Positions 17,027 through 28,577 are shown, numbered from the stretch's first letter. The stretch: DNA of 33,173 bases from Nitrosomonas sp. (GCA_021774195.1 JAJFJJ010000026.1:1-33173), one strand, 5' to 3'. Program-made: numbers and translations. Notes: a model not told the origin generated them from the letters alone.

Positions 17027-18296
17027 AACGCAATGTGTGGCTGTGTCCATTATAGGAAAAGTATTGGCGGGTGCAAGCTTGACGAGTGTGATGCAATCAT
17101 CATGGCAAACTAATCCCGAATTGACCCGGCAACAAAAGGGCGCTATTCAAGACTTAAGCTATGGGGTGTTGCGGTTTTATGGTCAACTTGAAACTGTTTT
17201 AGAGCTGCTATTGAAGAAACCATTACGCAATGAAAATTTGCATCATTTATTGTTGGTTGGATTATACCAATTGCAATACAGTCGGGCTTCATCTCATACG
17301 GTTGTGAATCAAGCCGTATCCGCGTCGCGTACACTAGAAAATGCAAAAGGAATGCAGGGATTGGTTAACGCGGTGCTACGAAATTTTATTCGACATCGGA
17401 AAACTTTGCTGGAACAGGCGAAAAAAAAAGAAATAGGCCACTATTCTCACCCGCAATGGTGGGTCGATAAGTTACGGGCACAATACCCACAAAACTATCA
17501 GGCGATAATAGAAGCTGGCAATAAACGCCCACCGATGACTTTGAGGGTTAATCAGCGTGCCATCAGTGTGCAGGATTATTGCAAATTGTTGTCTGACAGT
17601 TATATGGAGGCTGAATTATTATGGCATGGCGCACTGACGTTAAAGCAGCCGGTGCCGGTCGATAAACTGCCTGGGTTTGCTAAGGGTTGGGTTACTGTGC
17701 AGGATGCTGGCGCGCAGTTGGCTGCGCCGTTACTGGATGTGCATGACGGCATGCGCGTGTTGGATGCTTGTGCAGCGCCAGGTGGTAAAAGTACTCATTT
17801 ATTGGAACTGGCTGACATATCATTAACCATTTTGGATTGTGATGAGGCACGATTAACCCAAGTCAAACAAAATCTGTCGCGATTGCAGATGCAAGTTGAA
17901 CAACTTGTCTGTGGTGATGCTGCCAACCCGGATGGGTGGTGGGATGGTAAAGGTTATGACCGTATTTTGGCGGATGTGCCCTGTTCAGCTTCCGGTGTGG
18001 TGTGTCGGCATCCCGATATCAAATGGTTGCGGCGTGAACGTGATTTGCTTCAATTTGTTGTTAATCAAGAGTTGATTATAAATGCGTTGTGGAAAATTCT
18101 AAAACGCAGTGGTAAATTGCTTTATGTAACCTGCTCAATTTTCGAGGAAGAAAATTGTATGCAAATAGAACGATTTCTACATAATCATGCTGATGCGTCG
18201 CAGTTGCCGTTGGAAGAAGCCATGTTTGAGAATGGGCAGTTGTTACCGAGCATGCGGCATGATGGTTTTTTTTATACGTTATTGCAGAAAACTTGA
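17019..18296 (+). CDS. rsmB: 16S rRNA (cytosine967-C5)-methyltransferase
   Basis: RsmB methylates C967 of 16S rRNA with S-adenosylmethionine. Start ATG 17019 (MIKTQCVAVS, 425 aa) is preferred over a TTG at 17007 because it overlaps the fmt stop in the usual way. The N-terminal part is a NusB-like RNA-binding domain (about 1-140). The Rossmann-fold domain has the SAM site VLDACAAPGGKSTHLLEL (motif I), the catalytic cysteine pair in DVPCSASGVV (motif IV) and YVTCSI (motif VI). All motifs are intact. The next gene starts four bases downstream. Confidence 0.96.
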   Translation: MIKTQCVAVSIIGKVLAGASLTSVMQSSWQTNPELTRQQKGAIQDLSYGVLRFYGQLETVLELLLKKPLRNENLHHLLLVGLYQLQYSRASSHTVVNQAVSASRTLENAKGMQGLVNAVLRNFIRHRKTLLEQAKKKEIGHYSHPQWWVDKLRAQYPQNYQAIIEAGNKRPPMTLRVNQRAISVQDYCKLLSDSYMEAELLWHGALTLKQPVPVDKLPGFAKGWVTVQDAGAQLAAPLLDVHDGMRVLDACAAPGGKSTHLLELADISLTILDCDEARLTQVKQNLSRLQMQVEQLVCGDAANPDGWWDGKGYDRILADVPCSASGVVCRHPDIKWLRRERDLLQFVVNQELIINALWKILKRSGKLLYVTCSIFEEENCMQIERFLHNHADASQLPLEEAMFENGQLLPSMRHDGFFYTLLQKT

Positions 18297-18300
18297 ACAG

Positions 18301-18897
18301 ATGATACGACGAATGAGATTACGGTACATTTTTTTCATTTTATTTATGATGTGGCAGCCGTTGGTGGTATTTGCTGAGGGAAGTGTGCAGATCGGATCAG
18401 TAAGTTTAGCTGCGGTTGATGAGGGATATGAAATTAATGTTGATGCTGAGATCGAACTTAATGCAACGCTTGAGAAAGCGCTCGAAAAGGGCGTTGTACT
18501 GTATTTTGTTACCAAGTTCACCTTAGTGAACCCACGTTGGTATTGGTTTGATAAAGAAGTTGCTCGCACCAAGCCTAGAGTTGGCCTGAGTTATCATGCG
18601 CTTACCCGCCAATATCGTTTGACGTATCATTCGTATTCGCGAAATTTTTATTCTTTGCAAGAGGCCTTGCTGGCTATAAGCAAGGTGCGTGGTGAGACCA
18701 TTACCATCAAATCTGAATTAAAGCCGGGGTTTGATTATAAGGCGACATTACGTGTCTGGCTTGACCTGACGAGAATGCCTAAGCCTTTCCAGGTTGAAGC
18801 ATTCGGCTCGAGTGACTGGAATCTTAGTTCGGATAAATTGGAGTGGACTATGAAGCTTCCATTGCCGACGAAACCGTTTCATCTTAAGGGTGACTGA
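18301..18897 (+). CDS. DUF4390 secreted protein
   Basis: This is a 198-residue protein starting at ATG 18301, four bases after the rsmB stop. A signal peptide is clear (MIRRMRLRYIFFILFMMWQP... cut near VFA-EG). The mature part has the DUF4390 features: EINVDAEIELNATLEKALEKG, RWYWFDKEVA and RVWLDLTRMPKPFQVEAF. The family is nearly always found just upstream of ntrY in betaproteobacteria and is thought to be periplasmic, but its role is unknown. Its stop overlaps the ntrY start (ATGA at 18897), so it is very likely made together with the sensor kinase. A periplasmic partner of NtrY is an attractive inference. Confidence 0.9.
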   Translation: MIRRMRLRYIFFILFMMWQPLVVFAEGSVQIGSVSLAAVDEGYEINVDAEIELNATLEKALEKGVVLYFVTKFTLVNPRWYWFDKEVARTKPRVGLSYHALTRQYRLTYHSYSRNFYSLQEALLAISKVRGETITIKSELKPGFDYKATLRVWLDLTRMPKPFQVEAFGSSDWNLSSDKLEWTMKLPLPTKPFHLKGD

Positions 18898-21062
18898 TGA
18901 AATACGTGTTGATCGTTGGCGCAGGTTTGGGGGGCGTTACACTTTTTTTACTGGCAACAGCCGGAGCTAATACAGAATTCTTTGAGCGACATTATCGGAT
19001 ATTGCTGGGTATAAATATCCTTTTTGTACTGCTTTTGATGGTCGTTCTGGGTTTCCTTTTATGGCGATTCCGGCGTAGATTAAAATCAGGTGTTTTTGGC
19101 TCCCGCTTGGCATTACGGTTATTGTTGATTTTTTCATTGATGGCGACTCTTCCAGGGGTGTTGGTGTATGCTGTATCGGTTCAGTTTCTGGAAAAGAGTA
19201 TTGAATCATGGTTTGATGTCAAGGTGGATAGAGCGCTTGAGGGAGGGATAAATTTAGCGCACACCATGCTTGATAACTTGTTGGAAGAGCTGCAAAAGAA
19301 GGCGCAGACTGCTGCATTAACATTATCTGAATCTTCAGTTCAGCCGTTGCCTGCACTGAATGAACTGTTGATGCAGTCGCAGATTCAAGAAGCGACATTA
19401 TTTAGCCAAGATGGTAAAGTTATTGCATTCTCCAGCGAGAATGATTTGTCATTGTTTCCAGATATGCCAAGTCCATTTGTCATGCGGCAAATCCGTATGC
19501 AAAAAGCTTATCGTGCGGTTGAGCCTGTTGCAGAGGAAGGCTTGTATTTGCGAGTGGTTACGCCAGTTAATGTGCTTAGTCTGAATGAAGACATTCGTGT
19601 ACTTCAATTACTGCTGCCTGTGCCGGAACAATTGGCCCAGGATGCGGCGCGTGTGCAAGTCGGTTATCGCGACTACCAGGAGTTATCAATGTCACGTCAG
19701 GGGTTAACACGCTTATATAGTGTGACGCTGACTTTGGCTTTGTTGTTGTCACTTTTTTCTGCGATGGCAACCGCTTCGTTATTGAGTGAACGATTGAGCG
19801 CACCTTTGGGCATGTTGGCTGAAGGGACACGTGCCGTAGCAAAAGGAGATTTTAGTCGCCGCCATTTGGTGCATAGCCGGGATGAATTGGGTGTGTTGAC
19901 GGAGTCTTTTAATTTAATGACGCAGCAACTTGAAGAGGCGCAGGCTGCTGCGCAACATAATCAGCAAGAGGTCGAAAGTGCACGTGCACATTTAGAAAGT
20001 ATTCTGGCGAATTTATCATCAGGTGTATTAGTGTTTGATGAGGCTTTGGTTTTGTATAAAGCCAATCGTAGCGCAGAACAAATTTTGCAGGCACCATTGA
20101 TTAGTCTGGATGGATCTGTTATTGATGGTTGTGTTGAGAAAGAGCAGCAGCTCCATACTTTGGTCGATGAAATCCGGGAAGGGTTTAACTCCGGCGAAAC
20201 CGATGTTTGGCAGCGTCAACTGACTTTTTCTGAAGAGGGGCGTAATCAGGTTTTATTGCTGCGTGGTACTCGCCTGCCACAGATTTCAGGTGGAGGTGTT
20301 GTGGTGGTGTTTGATGATATCACTAACCTGTTGCAGGTACAGCGTTCAGTTGCGTGGGGTGAGGTGGCGCGGCGATTGGCACACGAGATCAAGAATCCGT
20401 TGACACCGATACAACTTTCCGCTGAACGGGTGTTGCATAAATTGGCTTGTAAGCTTGATGAACAGGATGCGCGTATTTTACGTCGCTCAACGGAAACAAT
20501 TGTTAATCAAGTCGAAGCTTTGAAGCGAATGGTTAACGAATTTAACCAATATGCACGAGTGCCAAAACTGGAAATGCGGCAATTAGATTTTAATCGGCTT
20601 GTGCGAGAAGTTTTGTCGTTGTATGAAATGGGCGGCGTGGTGTCTGAGCATGGTGTGCAACTTGAAATTAAACTAGCTTTGGCAACAGATTCTTCGGTTA
20701 TTAATGGAGATTCCACCCAATTGCGACAAGTGTTGCATAACTTGTTGCAGAATGCGCAAGATGCATTGATTGATGTGCCGAAACCGGTCATTGAGGTTTC
20801 TTCTAAAACGGTTGAAGGCGGTGTGTTGTTAGAGGTGCGTGATAATGGCTGTGGCTTCTCTGAGGAAATTATGGCGCGTGTATTTGAGCCTTATGTGACG
20901 ACTAAATCGAAAGGTACAGGGCTTGGCCTGCCAATTGTGGGGAAAATTATAGAAGAGCATTGTGGCACGATTCGGATAGAAAATGTACTACCCAATGGAG
21001 CAAGAATTACTCTGTTTTTACCAACATTAGAGAAGAATGCTTTAGTAAAAGAATTAGCATAA
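18897..21062 (+). CDS. ntrY: NtrY-type membrane sensor histidine kinase
   Basis: This is a 721-residue sensor. Membrane segments are at about 4-22, 38-56, 72-94 and 274-296, with a periplasmic sensing region at roughly 95-272. A HAMP linker (about 297-350) leads to a PAS-like domain (about 365-480). The phosphoacceptor His496 is in ARRLAHEIKNPLTPIQLS. The ATPase domain has HNLLQNAQDAL (N box), VRDNGCGF (G1) and KGTGLGLPIVGKI (G2). All kinase motifs are intact. It overlaps the DUF4390 gene by one base and precedes ntrX by 83 bases. NtrY/NtrX systems are linked to nitrogen and redox control in proteobacteria; the signal here is unknown. Confidence 0.94.
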   Translation: MKYVLIVGAGLGGVTLFLLATAGANTEFFERHYRILLGINILFVLLLMVVLGFLLWRFRRRLKSGVFGSRLALRLLLIFSLMATLPGVLVYAVSVQFLEKSIESWFDVKVDRALEGGINLAHTMLDNLLEELQKKAQTAALTLSESSVQPLPALNELLMQSQIQEATLFSQDGKVIAFSSENDLSLFPDMPSPFVMRQIRMQKAYRAVEPVAEEGLYLRVVTPVNVLSLNEDIRVLQLLLPVPEQLAQDAARVQVGYRDYQELSMSRQGLTRLYSVTLTLALLLSLFSAMATASLLSERLSAPLGMLAEGTRAVAKGDFSRRHLVHSRDELGVLTESFNLMTQQLEEAQAAAQHNQQEVESARAHLESILANLSSGVLVFDEALVLYKANRSAEQILQAPLISLDGSVIDGCVEKEQQLHTLVDEIREGFNSGETDVWQRQLTFSEEGRNQVLLLRGTRLPQISGGGVVVVFDDITNLLQVQRSVAWGEVARRLAHEIKNPLTPIQLSAERVLHKLACKLDEQDARILRRSTETIVNQVEALKRMVNEFNQYARVPKLEMRQLDFNRLVREVLSLYEMGGVVSEHGVQLEIKLALATDSSVINGDSTQLRQVLHNLLQNAQDALIDVPKPVIEVSSKTVEGGVLLEVRDNGCGFSEEIMARVFEPYVTTKSKGTGLGLPIVGKIIEEHCGTIRIENVLPNGARITLFLPTLEKNALVKELA

Positions 21063-21145
21063 AGAGATGTTTGGTTCATGGGGATATTGATTAATCTGAC
21101 GATTCCATAAGATTGATTTCGTCAGCGAAGAAGTGATTAAGAGTG

Positions 21146-22405
21146 ATGACTAATAATACAATCCTTGTTGTTGATGACGAAATTGGTATTCGCGAACTAT
21201 TGTCTGAAATATTGCGTGATGAGGGATATCGAGTAGCACTGGCTGAGAATGCAGAGCAGGCACGCGCATGGCGTAGTCAGACGCGACCAGATTTGGTGTT
21301 GCTGGATATTTGGATGCCGGATACGGATGGCATTACTTTGCTAAAAGATTGGGCTAGTAGTGGTATGTTGACGATGCCTGTCATTATGATGTCTGGGCAT
21401 GGAACCATTGATACTGCAGTTGAGGCGACTCGAATTGGCGCATTCGGTTATTTAGAAAAACCTGTGCCTTTGCAGAAGCTGCTCAGTACAGTTGGAAAAG
21501 CGCTACGTGGCAATCAGAGTAAGCAGCATTCAGTGCTGACTTTGGCTAGCTTAGGCAGGGGCGTATTAATCACCGATTTAAAGAAACGGTTGGAGCAAGT
21601 TGCGAGTTTGAAAGCGCCTGTACTCTTAATGGGAGAGCCAGGTGTAGGCGTAGAAATATGTGCTCGGTTTTTACATCGCCCGAATACTCCATGGGTGGAT
21701 CCAGAAACGTTGGCTGCATTGGCGGAAAAGCCACTTGATTTGCTGGAGCAGGCGCGAGGCGGGCTGTTATTTTTGAAAGATATTGGTGAGCTTAATAAGT
21801 TAGGGCAAAAGGGGTTGCTTTTGCTGCTCAGTAAGCTGGATAAATATAATGTGCGATTGGTTTGCGCAACTTCTCAACCCCTAGCGGAATTGACCGCGCA
21901 AGGTACATTCAATCAGAAATTATTTGAATTGTTAAGTGGCTTGAGTATCGGTGTGCCTGCTTTACGAGCGCATCGTGAAGATATCCCGGAATTGGCCAAT
22001 CAAATCTTGTCTCGTTTTGTAGAATCCGGTGAGTCATCGTCTGTTTTGCAATTTAGTACGGCCGCTTTAAATTGTTTACGAAACTATGATTGGCCTGGTA
22101 ATTTTGCGCAATTGACCGGCGTTGTGCATTCTTTGGCTTTAACCAATACCGGCGATGAAATTTCTGCAGATGCAGTACAGCAAGCGATGGTTTTTCCGGA
22201 ATCAACCTCAGTTTCCACGGTTTCTGATATTCCACTTGATTTGTCATTGCGTGATGCACGTGACTTATTTGAGAAAACCTATTTTGAACGGTTGATTGAT
22301 CAAGAGAATGGCAATATGACTCGAGTGGCGGAGCGTGCTGGATTGGAACGAACACACCTTTATCGGAAAATAAAATTATTGGGGATCAAACTTCGTGGGC
22401 ATTGA
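21146..22405 (+). CDS. ntrX: NtrX-like response regulator with degenerate AAA+ domain
   Basis: This is a 419-residue regulator from ATG 21146 (a GTG one codon earlier is possible). The receiver domain is intact, with the acidic pair in VVDDE, phospho-acceptor Asp54 in LLDIWMP and Lys in YLEKP. The central domain resembles sigma-54 activators but is eroded. Walker A reads GEPGVGVE, without the Lys and Thr/Ser that bind ATP. The Walker B position reads GGLLFLKDIG rather than FLDEIG. The stretch that should carry GAFTGA is about 30 residues short and lacks the motif. The sensor II arginine motif is GNFAQL. The C-terminal Fis-type helix-turn-helix (about 388-411, NMTRVAERAGLERTHLYRKI) is intact. 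It probably binds DNA without activating sigma-54 polymerase. Confidence 0.9.
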   Translation: MTNNTILVVDDEIGIRELLSEILRDEGYRVALAENAEQARAWRSQTRPDLVLLDIWMPDTDGITLLKDWASSGMLTMPVIMMSGHGTIDTAVEATRIGAFGYLEKPVPLQKLLSTVGKALRGNQSKQHSVLTLASLGRGVLITDLKKRLEQVASLKAPVLLMGEPGVGVEICARFLHRPNTPWVDPETLAALAEKPLDLLEQARGGLLFLKDIGELNKLGQKGLLLLLSKLDKYNVRLVCATSQPLAELTAQGTFNQKLFELLSGLSIGVPALRAHREDIPELANQILSRFVESGESSSVLQFSTAALNCLRNYDWPGNFAQLTGVVHSLALTNTGDEISADAVQQAMVFPESTSVSTVSDIPLDLSLRDARDLFEKTYFERLIDQENGNMTRVAERAGLERTHLYRKIKLLGIKLRGH

Positions 22406-22583
22406 TTCTGAAAGGGTTTTATGTTTTTTTTGGATTGATTTTAAAGTGTTAAATGATTCGTTATGGTTGTTTGAGAACGCATCTTAAGAGATAATACCCG
22501 TTTTTGCCGGTCAAGAGCGTCATAGATGGTGCGGAAAGGCAGGTTGTTATTGTTAGTTGAAGAATATAAGGGAGTTAGTATCG

Positions 22584-24599
22584 ATGGGCACATTCAAGGA
22601 TTTTGACGCGCCGGTATTTAAAGATTTAACCAGTGCAGTTCGTGCATTGGCGATGGATGCTGTACAAAAAGCCAATTCTGGTCACCCCGGTATGCCAATG
22701 GGCATGGCAGAAATTGCTGAAGTGTTATGGATTCATCATTTGCGCCATAATCCAACTAATCCGGATTGGGTTGATCGTGATCGCTTCGTGCTTTCAAATG
22801 GTCACGGGTCAATGTTGATCTATGCATTGTTACATTTGACAGGCTATGACCTGCCAATGGAAGAGATCAAAAAATTCCGCCAATTTCATTCCAAGACGCC
22901 AGGGCATCCTGAGTACGGTTATACACCAGGGGTAGAAACAACAACTGGGCCGTTAGGGCAAGGAATTACCAATGCAGTAGGAATGGCATTAGCCGAAAAG
23001 ATTTTGGCAGCAGAATTTAATCGTCCAGGCTATAACATCGTTGACCATAGTACTTATGTATTCCTTGGTGATGGATGCTTGATGGAAGGCATTTCCCACG
23101 AGGCATGTTCTTTGGCCGGTACACTGGGGCTCGGTAAACTAGTTTGTTTTTACGATGACAATGGTATTTCTATTGATGGTCATGTCGAAGGTTGGTTTAC
23201 TGATGATACGCCAAAGCGTTTTGAATCTTATGGCTGGCACGTGGTACCGAATGTCAACGGTCATGACCCTGTTGCGATCGAAGCGGCAATCGAGGAAGCG
23301 AAGAGAGTTAACGATAAACCGACCATGATTTGTTGTAAGACGGTAATTGGTTTAGGTTCGCCAAATATGGCCAATACGCATTCTGTCCATGGCGCAGCGT
23401 TAGGCGATGCGGAAATCGCAGCAGCACGTCCTCATATCGGTTGGAATCATGCGCCGTTTGAAATTCCTCAAAATGTTTATGATGCGTGGGATGCGAAAGC
23501 GAAAGGGCAAGAACTAGAAAGTGCATGGAATACCATGTTTGCCGAATATGCTGAAAAATATTCGACAGAAGCAGCTGAGTTTAAACGTCGCATGGCTGGC
23601 GATTTACCCGCAGATTGGCAAAATCATGTTGAAGCCGTAATTAATCAAGTCAACGCCAAAGAAGAAACAATCGCTAGTCGTAAAGCTTCACAAAATGCGA
23701 TTGAAGGTTTGGGTCCGGTTCTACCTGAGATGGTCGGTGGGTCAGCTGATTTGGCCGGTTCGAATTTGACGTTATGGTCGGGCTCGAAAGGTGTCAGTAA
23801 TGAGACCGGCGGAAACTATGTTTACTATGGTGTGCGTGAATTTGGTATGAGTGCCATGATGAACGGCATGTCATTGCATGGTGGCTTGATTCCTTATGGC
23901 GCGACTTTCCTGATGTTTTCTGAGTATGCTCGTAATGCATTGCGTATGGCAGCATTAATGAAAATCCGTAACTTGTTTGTATTTACGCATGATTCAATTG
24001 GACTGGGGGAAGATGGACCGACACACCAGCCGGTAGAGCAAACGGCAACTTTGCGTCTTATCCCCAATATGGATGTTTGGCGGCCGTGTGATACGGTTGA
24101 GTCAACTGTTGCATGGGCGCGTTCCATTGAACGCATGGATGGGCCATCTACATTGATATTCAGTCGCCAAAATCTGCCTTTCCAGAAACGTGATGCAGCG
24201 ACAATAAAGCTGATTGACAAGGGCGGCTATATCTTATCCGAAGCCGGTAATGGACAACCACAAATTGTTTTGATTGCAACCGGTTCAGAGATTGGTTTGG
24301 CGATGGATGCACAAAAAGCTTTAGCTGATGAAGGTGTTCAGGCACGTGTTGTTTCTATGCCATGTACCAATTTATTTGACCGTCAGGATTCTTCATACCA
24401 GACTAGTGTATTACCAGCAGGTGTTAAACGTGTTGCAATTGAAGCCGGTGTGACAGGCTTCTGGCATAAATATGTTGGCCTAGAAGGTGCTGTTGTCGGT
24501 ATTGATACTTTTGGTGAATCAGCGCCTGCAGGTGAGTTATTCAAACATTTTGGATTTACTGTTGAAAATGTTGTCAAGACAGTCAAGGGTATCCTCTAA
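22584..24599 (+). CDS. tkt: Transketolase
   Basis: Transketolase transfers two-carbon units between sugar phosphates using thiamine diphosphate, in the Calvin cycle and pentose phosphate pathway. The start at ATG 22584 ([12 protein letters not shown], 671 aa) is chosen because AAGGGAG lies about ten bases before it; an upstream TTG at 22557 is not supported. Motifs include [12 protein letters not shown], the thiamine-binding [33 protein letters not shown] and a C-terminal domain with [12 protein letters not shown]. The length is normal. It leads the run tkt-gap-pgk-pyk-fba, in which four of the products are Calvin-cycle enzymes. The preceding 178 bases after ntrX hold no gene and should contain its promoter. 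Confidence 0.97.
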   Translation: MGTFKDFDAPVFKDLTSAVRALAMDAVQKANSGHPGMPMGMAEIAEVLWIHHLRHNPTNPDWVDRDRFVLSNGHGSMLIYALLHLTGYDLPMEEIKKFRQFHSKTPGHPEYGYTPGVETTTGPLGQGITNAVGMALAEKILAAEFNRPGYNIVDHSTYVFLGDGCLMEGISHEACSLAGTLGLGKLVCFYDDNGISIDGHVEGWFTDDTPKRFESYGWHVVPNVNGHDPVAIEAAIEEAKRVNDKPTMICCKTVIGLGSPNMANTHSVHGAALGDAEIAAARPHIGWNHAPFEIPQNVYDAWDAKAKGQELESAWNTMFAEYAEKYSTEAAEFKRRMAGDLPADWQNHVEAVINQVNAKEETIASRKASQNAIEGLGPVLPEMVGGSADLAGSNLTLWSGSKGVSNETGGNYVYYGVREFGMSAMMNGMSLHGGLIPYGATFLMFSEYARNALRMAALMKIRNLFVFTHDSIGLGEDGPTHQPVEQTATLRLIPNMDVWRPCDTVESTVAWARSIERMDGPSTLIFSRQNLPFQKRDAATIKLIDKGGYILSEAGNGQPQIVLIATGSEIGLAMDAQKALADEGVQARVVSMPCTNLFDRQDSSYQTSVLPAGVKRVAIEAGVTGFWHKYVGLEGAVVGIDTFGESAPAGELFKHFGFTVENVVKTVKGIL

Positions 24600-24606
24600 T
24601 TTATAA

Positions 24607-25668
<1,062 letters not shown>

Positions 25669-25749
25669 TTGATGTGACGACAATAAAGGGTTGAGTTGCT
25701 GTAAACAAAGGGCTTAACCGTTTTGTTAAAATTTAGTGAATGAACAAAT

Positions 25750-25773
25750 AAAGGGTAGCATTAGCTATCCTTT
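25750..25773 (+). terminator. Stem-loop between gap and pgk
   Basis: AAAGGGTAGC and GCTATCCTTT form a ten-pair stem (one G-U pair) around the loop ATTA. A mixed ATACTTTAATTT follows instead of a pure T run. It may be a partial terminator or an mRNA-stabilising 3' end that sets gap expression above pgk. Confidence 0.5.
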
Positions 25774-25805
25774 ATACTTTAATTTAGACAAATCTGGAGT
25801 TTGCT

Positions 25806-26984
25806 GTGTCCGTTATTAAACTTGTTGACCTTGATCTCAAGGGAAAACGTGTATTTATTCGTGCAGATCTGAATGTGCCTGTTAAAGAAGGCAAGGTTAC
25901 TTCTGATGCGCGTATTACTGCCTCTATGGCAACGATTAATCATTGTTTGAAGCAAGGCGCTAAAGTGATGGTTACTTCTCATTTAGGCCGCCCGGAAGAA
26001 GGTGAATGGTCCGAGGAAAATTCGCTCAAACCAGTTGCTGATAATATTGCTGCCCGTCTGGATAAGCCCGTTCGATTGATCAGAGACTGGGTTGAGGGTG
26101 GTTTTGGCGTGGCAGAAGGTGAATTGGTTGTATTGGAAAACTGCCGTATTAACAAAGGTGAGAAGAAGAATCTGGAAGAAACAGCACGGAAATATGCGAG
26201 CTTGTGCGATGTCTTCGTGATGGATGCTTTTGGAACCGCTCATCGAGCACAAGCATCGACACATGGTATTGCCCAATATGCGCCAATTGCCTGCGCGGGT
26301 ATTTTATTAACAGAAGAATTGGATGCCTTAACTAAGGCGCTATTAGATCCGGCACGTCCTATGGTGGCGATTGTTGGCGGTTCTAAGGTTTCAACGAAAC
26401 TTACGGTGCTTGAAGCGCTTTCAGAAAAGGTCGATCAACTAGTGGTTGGTGGCGGTATTGCCAATACATTCTTGAAAGCAACGGGTAAGAATGTGGGTAA
26501 TTCATTATGTGAAGACGACCTAGTGCCGACAGCCCAGATGTTGATGGATAAAATGCAAAAACGTAATGCCTCTATACCCATCGCAGTGGATGTGGTGGTC
26601 GGTAAAAAATTCGATGCGAATGAGCCTGCAGTATTGAAGGATGCAGGTGATGTCAATGATGATGAAATGATTTTTGATATCGGACCAAAAAGTTCTCAGG
26701 AATTGGTTGATATTATTATGCAGGCAGGAACAGTTGTCTGGAATGGTCCTGTTGGCGTATTTGAGTTTGACCAATTTGGTGCCGGCACAGAAAAAATAGC
26801 CAGAGCGATTGCTGAAACAAATGCTTTCACCTTGGCAGGTGGTGGTGACACGATTGCAGCAATTCAGAAATACGATATCTACGACAAAGTCACCTATATT
26901 TCAACCGCTGGTGGTGCATTCCTTGAGTTCCTTGAAGGCAAGAAATTACCTGCAGTGGAGATTTTGGAAATGCGTGCTAAATAA
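25806..26984 (+). CDS. pgk: Phosphoglycerate kinase
   Basis: PGK transfers phosphate between ATP and 3-phosphoglycerate, in Calvin-cycle fixation or glycolysis. The 392-residue protein starts at GTG 25806, supported by CTGGAG seven bases upstream. It shows [10 protein letters not shown] (about 17-26), [16 protein letters not shown], the hinge region [19 protein letters not shown] and the nucleotide-binding [13 protein letters not shown]. All are intact and the length is normal. It ends 15 bases before pyk, so the two are co-transcribed. Confidence 0.97.
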   Translation: MSVIKLVDLDLKGKRVFIRADLNVPVKEGKVTSDARITASMATINHCLKQGAKVMVTSHLGRPEEGEWSEENSLKPVADNIAARLDKPVRLIRDWVEGGFGVAEGELVVLENCRINKGEKKNLEETARKYASLCDVFVMDAFGTAHRAQASTHGIAQYAPIACAGILLTEELDALTKALLDPARPMVAIVGGSKVSTKLTVLEALSEKVDQLVVGGGIANTFLKATGKNVGNSLCEDDLVPTAQMLMDKMQKRNASIPIAVDVVVGKKFDANEPAVLKDAGDVNDDEMIFDIGPKSSQELVDIIMQAGTVVWNGPVGVFEFDQFGAGTEKIARAIAETNAFTLAGGGDTIAAIQKYDIYDKVTYISTAGGAFLEFLEGKKLPAVEILEMRAK

Positions 26985-26999
26985 TACATAAAACTATAT

Positions 27000-28451
27000 A
27001 TGATCCGAAGAACAAAGATTGTAGCAACACTTGGCCCAGCAAGTAGGGATGCAAAGGTTCTGGTGCGAATGATTGAAGCCGGAGTTGATGTTGTTCGGAT
27101 TAATTTTTCCCATGGGGTGCGAGAAGAGCATATCAGAAGTGTTGAATTAACGCGTGCTCTTGCGAAAGAAGCGGGAACAACGGTTGGTATACTGGCTGAT
27201 TTGCAAGGTCCCAAGATCCGTATTGGTAAGTTTGAAAATAATAAAATTAAGCTAGAAGTCGGCGATAAATTTATACTGGACGCAGACTGTGAGTTGGGTA
27301 ATCAAGAGAGAGTGGGGCTTGATTACAAAGAATTACTTAATGATGTGGAAACCGGCGCAACATTGATGCTAGATGATGGGCGTATTGTATTAGGTGTTTC
27401 GTTGGTTAGAGGTAAGCAAATCCATTGTGTTGTTGAACAAGGCGGCTATCTTTCTAATAATAAAGGGATCAATCGGAAAGGTGGTGGCTTAGGAGCCCCG
27501 GCATTAACCAGTAAGGATATGGAAGATATTCGAACTGCTGCTGAATTTGGTGCAGATTATTTGGCGGTTTCTTTTCCTCGCTCTGGTAACGATATTCGAC
27601 AAGCACGTGAGTTGATGCAAGAGGCAGGCGGAAACAGTTTGCTAATGGCCAAGATAGAGCGATCCGAAGCGATTAAAGCGTTGGATGAAATCATGGAAGC
27701 CTCTGATGCAATCATGGTAGCACGAGGGGACCTAGCTGTTGAAGTGGGTGATGCTGCAGTTCCTGCTTTACAGAAAAGAATGATACGTACTGCGCGTATA
27801 AACAACAAGTTAGTTGTAACGGCGACCCAAATGATGGAGTCCATGATCACGAATCCGATTCCAACTCGTGCTGAAGTATCTGATGTTGCCAATGCGGTAT
27901 TGGACGGTACCGATGCGGTAATGTTATCAGCGGAATCTGCTGCAGGTAACTATCCTGTTGAATCAGTTGAAGCCATGGCACGAGTTTGTCTAGAAGCGGA
28001 AAAAGAATATCTGGTGCATACAGATAGACGAATGCCGTCAAATCATCCATCAACCATTGAAGAAGCGATTGCACGAGCTACGATGTATACGGCGAGTGGT
28101 TTGCAAATCAGTGCTATCGCTGCATTAACCCAAAGTGGTGATACCGCATTATTGATGTCACGCAGAAGTTCGAGAGTGCCTATTTTTGCGCTCAGTCCAC
28201 ATAAAGGTACACGCAGTAAAGTGACGCTGTTTAGAGGTGTTTATCCCGTTGAGTTTGGTAAAGGGTTGAATGATCCTGAAGTTATTCTTGGTCTGGCTGA
28301 AGATGAACTGTTACGACGTGGTGCAGTAAGAAATGGTGATATCATGGTGATGACCATTGGCGAGCCGGTAGGAAAGACCGGTGGAACGAACACTATGAAG
28401 ATTATTAAAGTCGGTGATTTTAAAAGAAGAGAGCATGCTGGATCATCATGA
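27000..28451 (+). CDS. pyk: Pyruvate kinase
   Basis: This enzyme makes pyruvate and ATP from PEP and ADP. The 483-residue protein has the barrel motifs RRTKIVATLGPASR (1-15 region), VVRINFSHG, LADLQGPKIRIGKF, the catalytic MAKIERSEAI and VARGDLAVEVG, followed by QMMESMI and a C-terminal allosteric-type domain from about 350. The segment NNKGINRKGGGLGAPAL is the variant common in beta- and gammaproteobacteria. It starts 15 bases after pgk, and the sequence before its ATG (ACATAAAACTATAT) has no ribosome site, so translation may depend on coupling or on S1. No phosphofructokinase gene is nearby. Confidence 0.96.
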   Translation: MIRRTKIVATLGPASRDAKVLVRMIEAGVDVVRINFSHGVREEHIRSVELTRALAKEAGTTVGILADLQGPKIRIGKFENNKIKLEVGDKFILDADCELGNQERVGLDYKELLNDVETGATLMLDDGRIVLGVSLVRGKQIHCVVEQGGYLSNNKGINRKGGGLGAPALTSKDMEDIRTAAEFGADYLAVSFPRSGNDIRQARELMQEAGGNSLLMAKIERSEAIKALDEIMEASDAIMVARGDLAVEVGDAAVPALQKRMIRTARINNKLVVTATQMMESMITNPIPTRAEVSDVANAVLDGTDAVMLSAESAAGNYPVESVEAMARVCLEAEKEYLVHTDRRMPSNHPSTIEEAIARATMYTASGLQISAIAALTQSGDTALLMSRRSSRVPIFALSPHKGTRSKVTLFRGVYPVEFGKGLNDPEVILGLAEDELLRRGAVRNGDIMVMTIGEPVGKTGGTNTMKIIKVGDFKRREHAGSS

Positions 28452-28577
28452 GTTCTGCTCGGTTATAGATTTCTAGCGTTTTAATCGTTTGTTTTGAGCT
28501 AAATGAATTAATGGATCTGGGATCACCACAGAAGATTACGTTTTAAATTTGAAAATGATTTTTTGAAGGAGAGTTAT

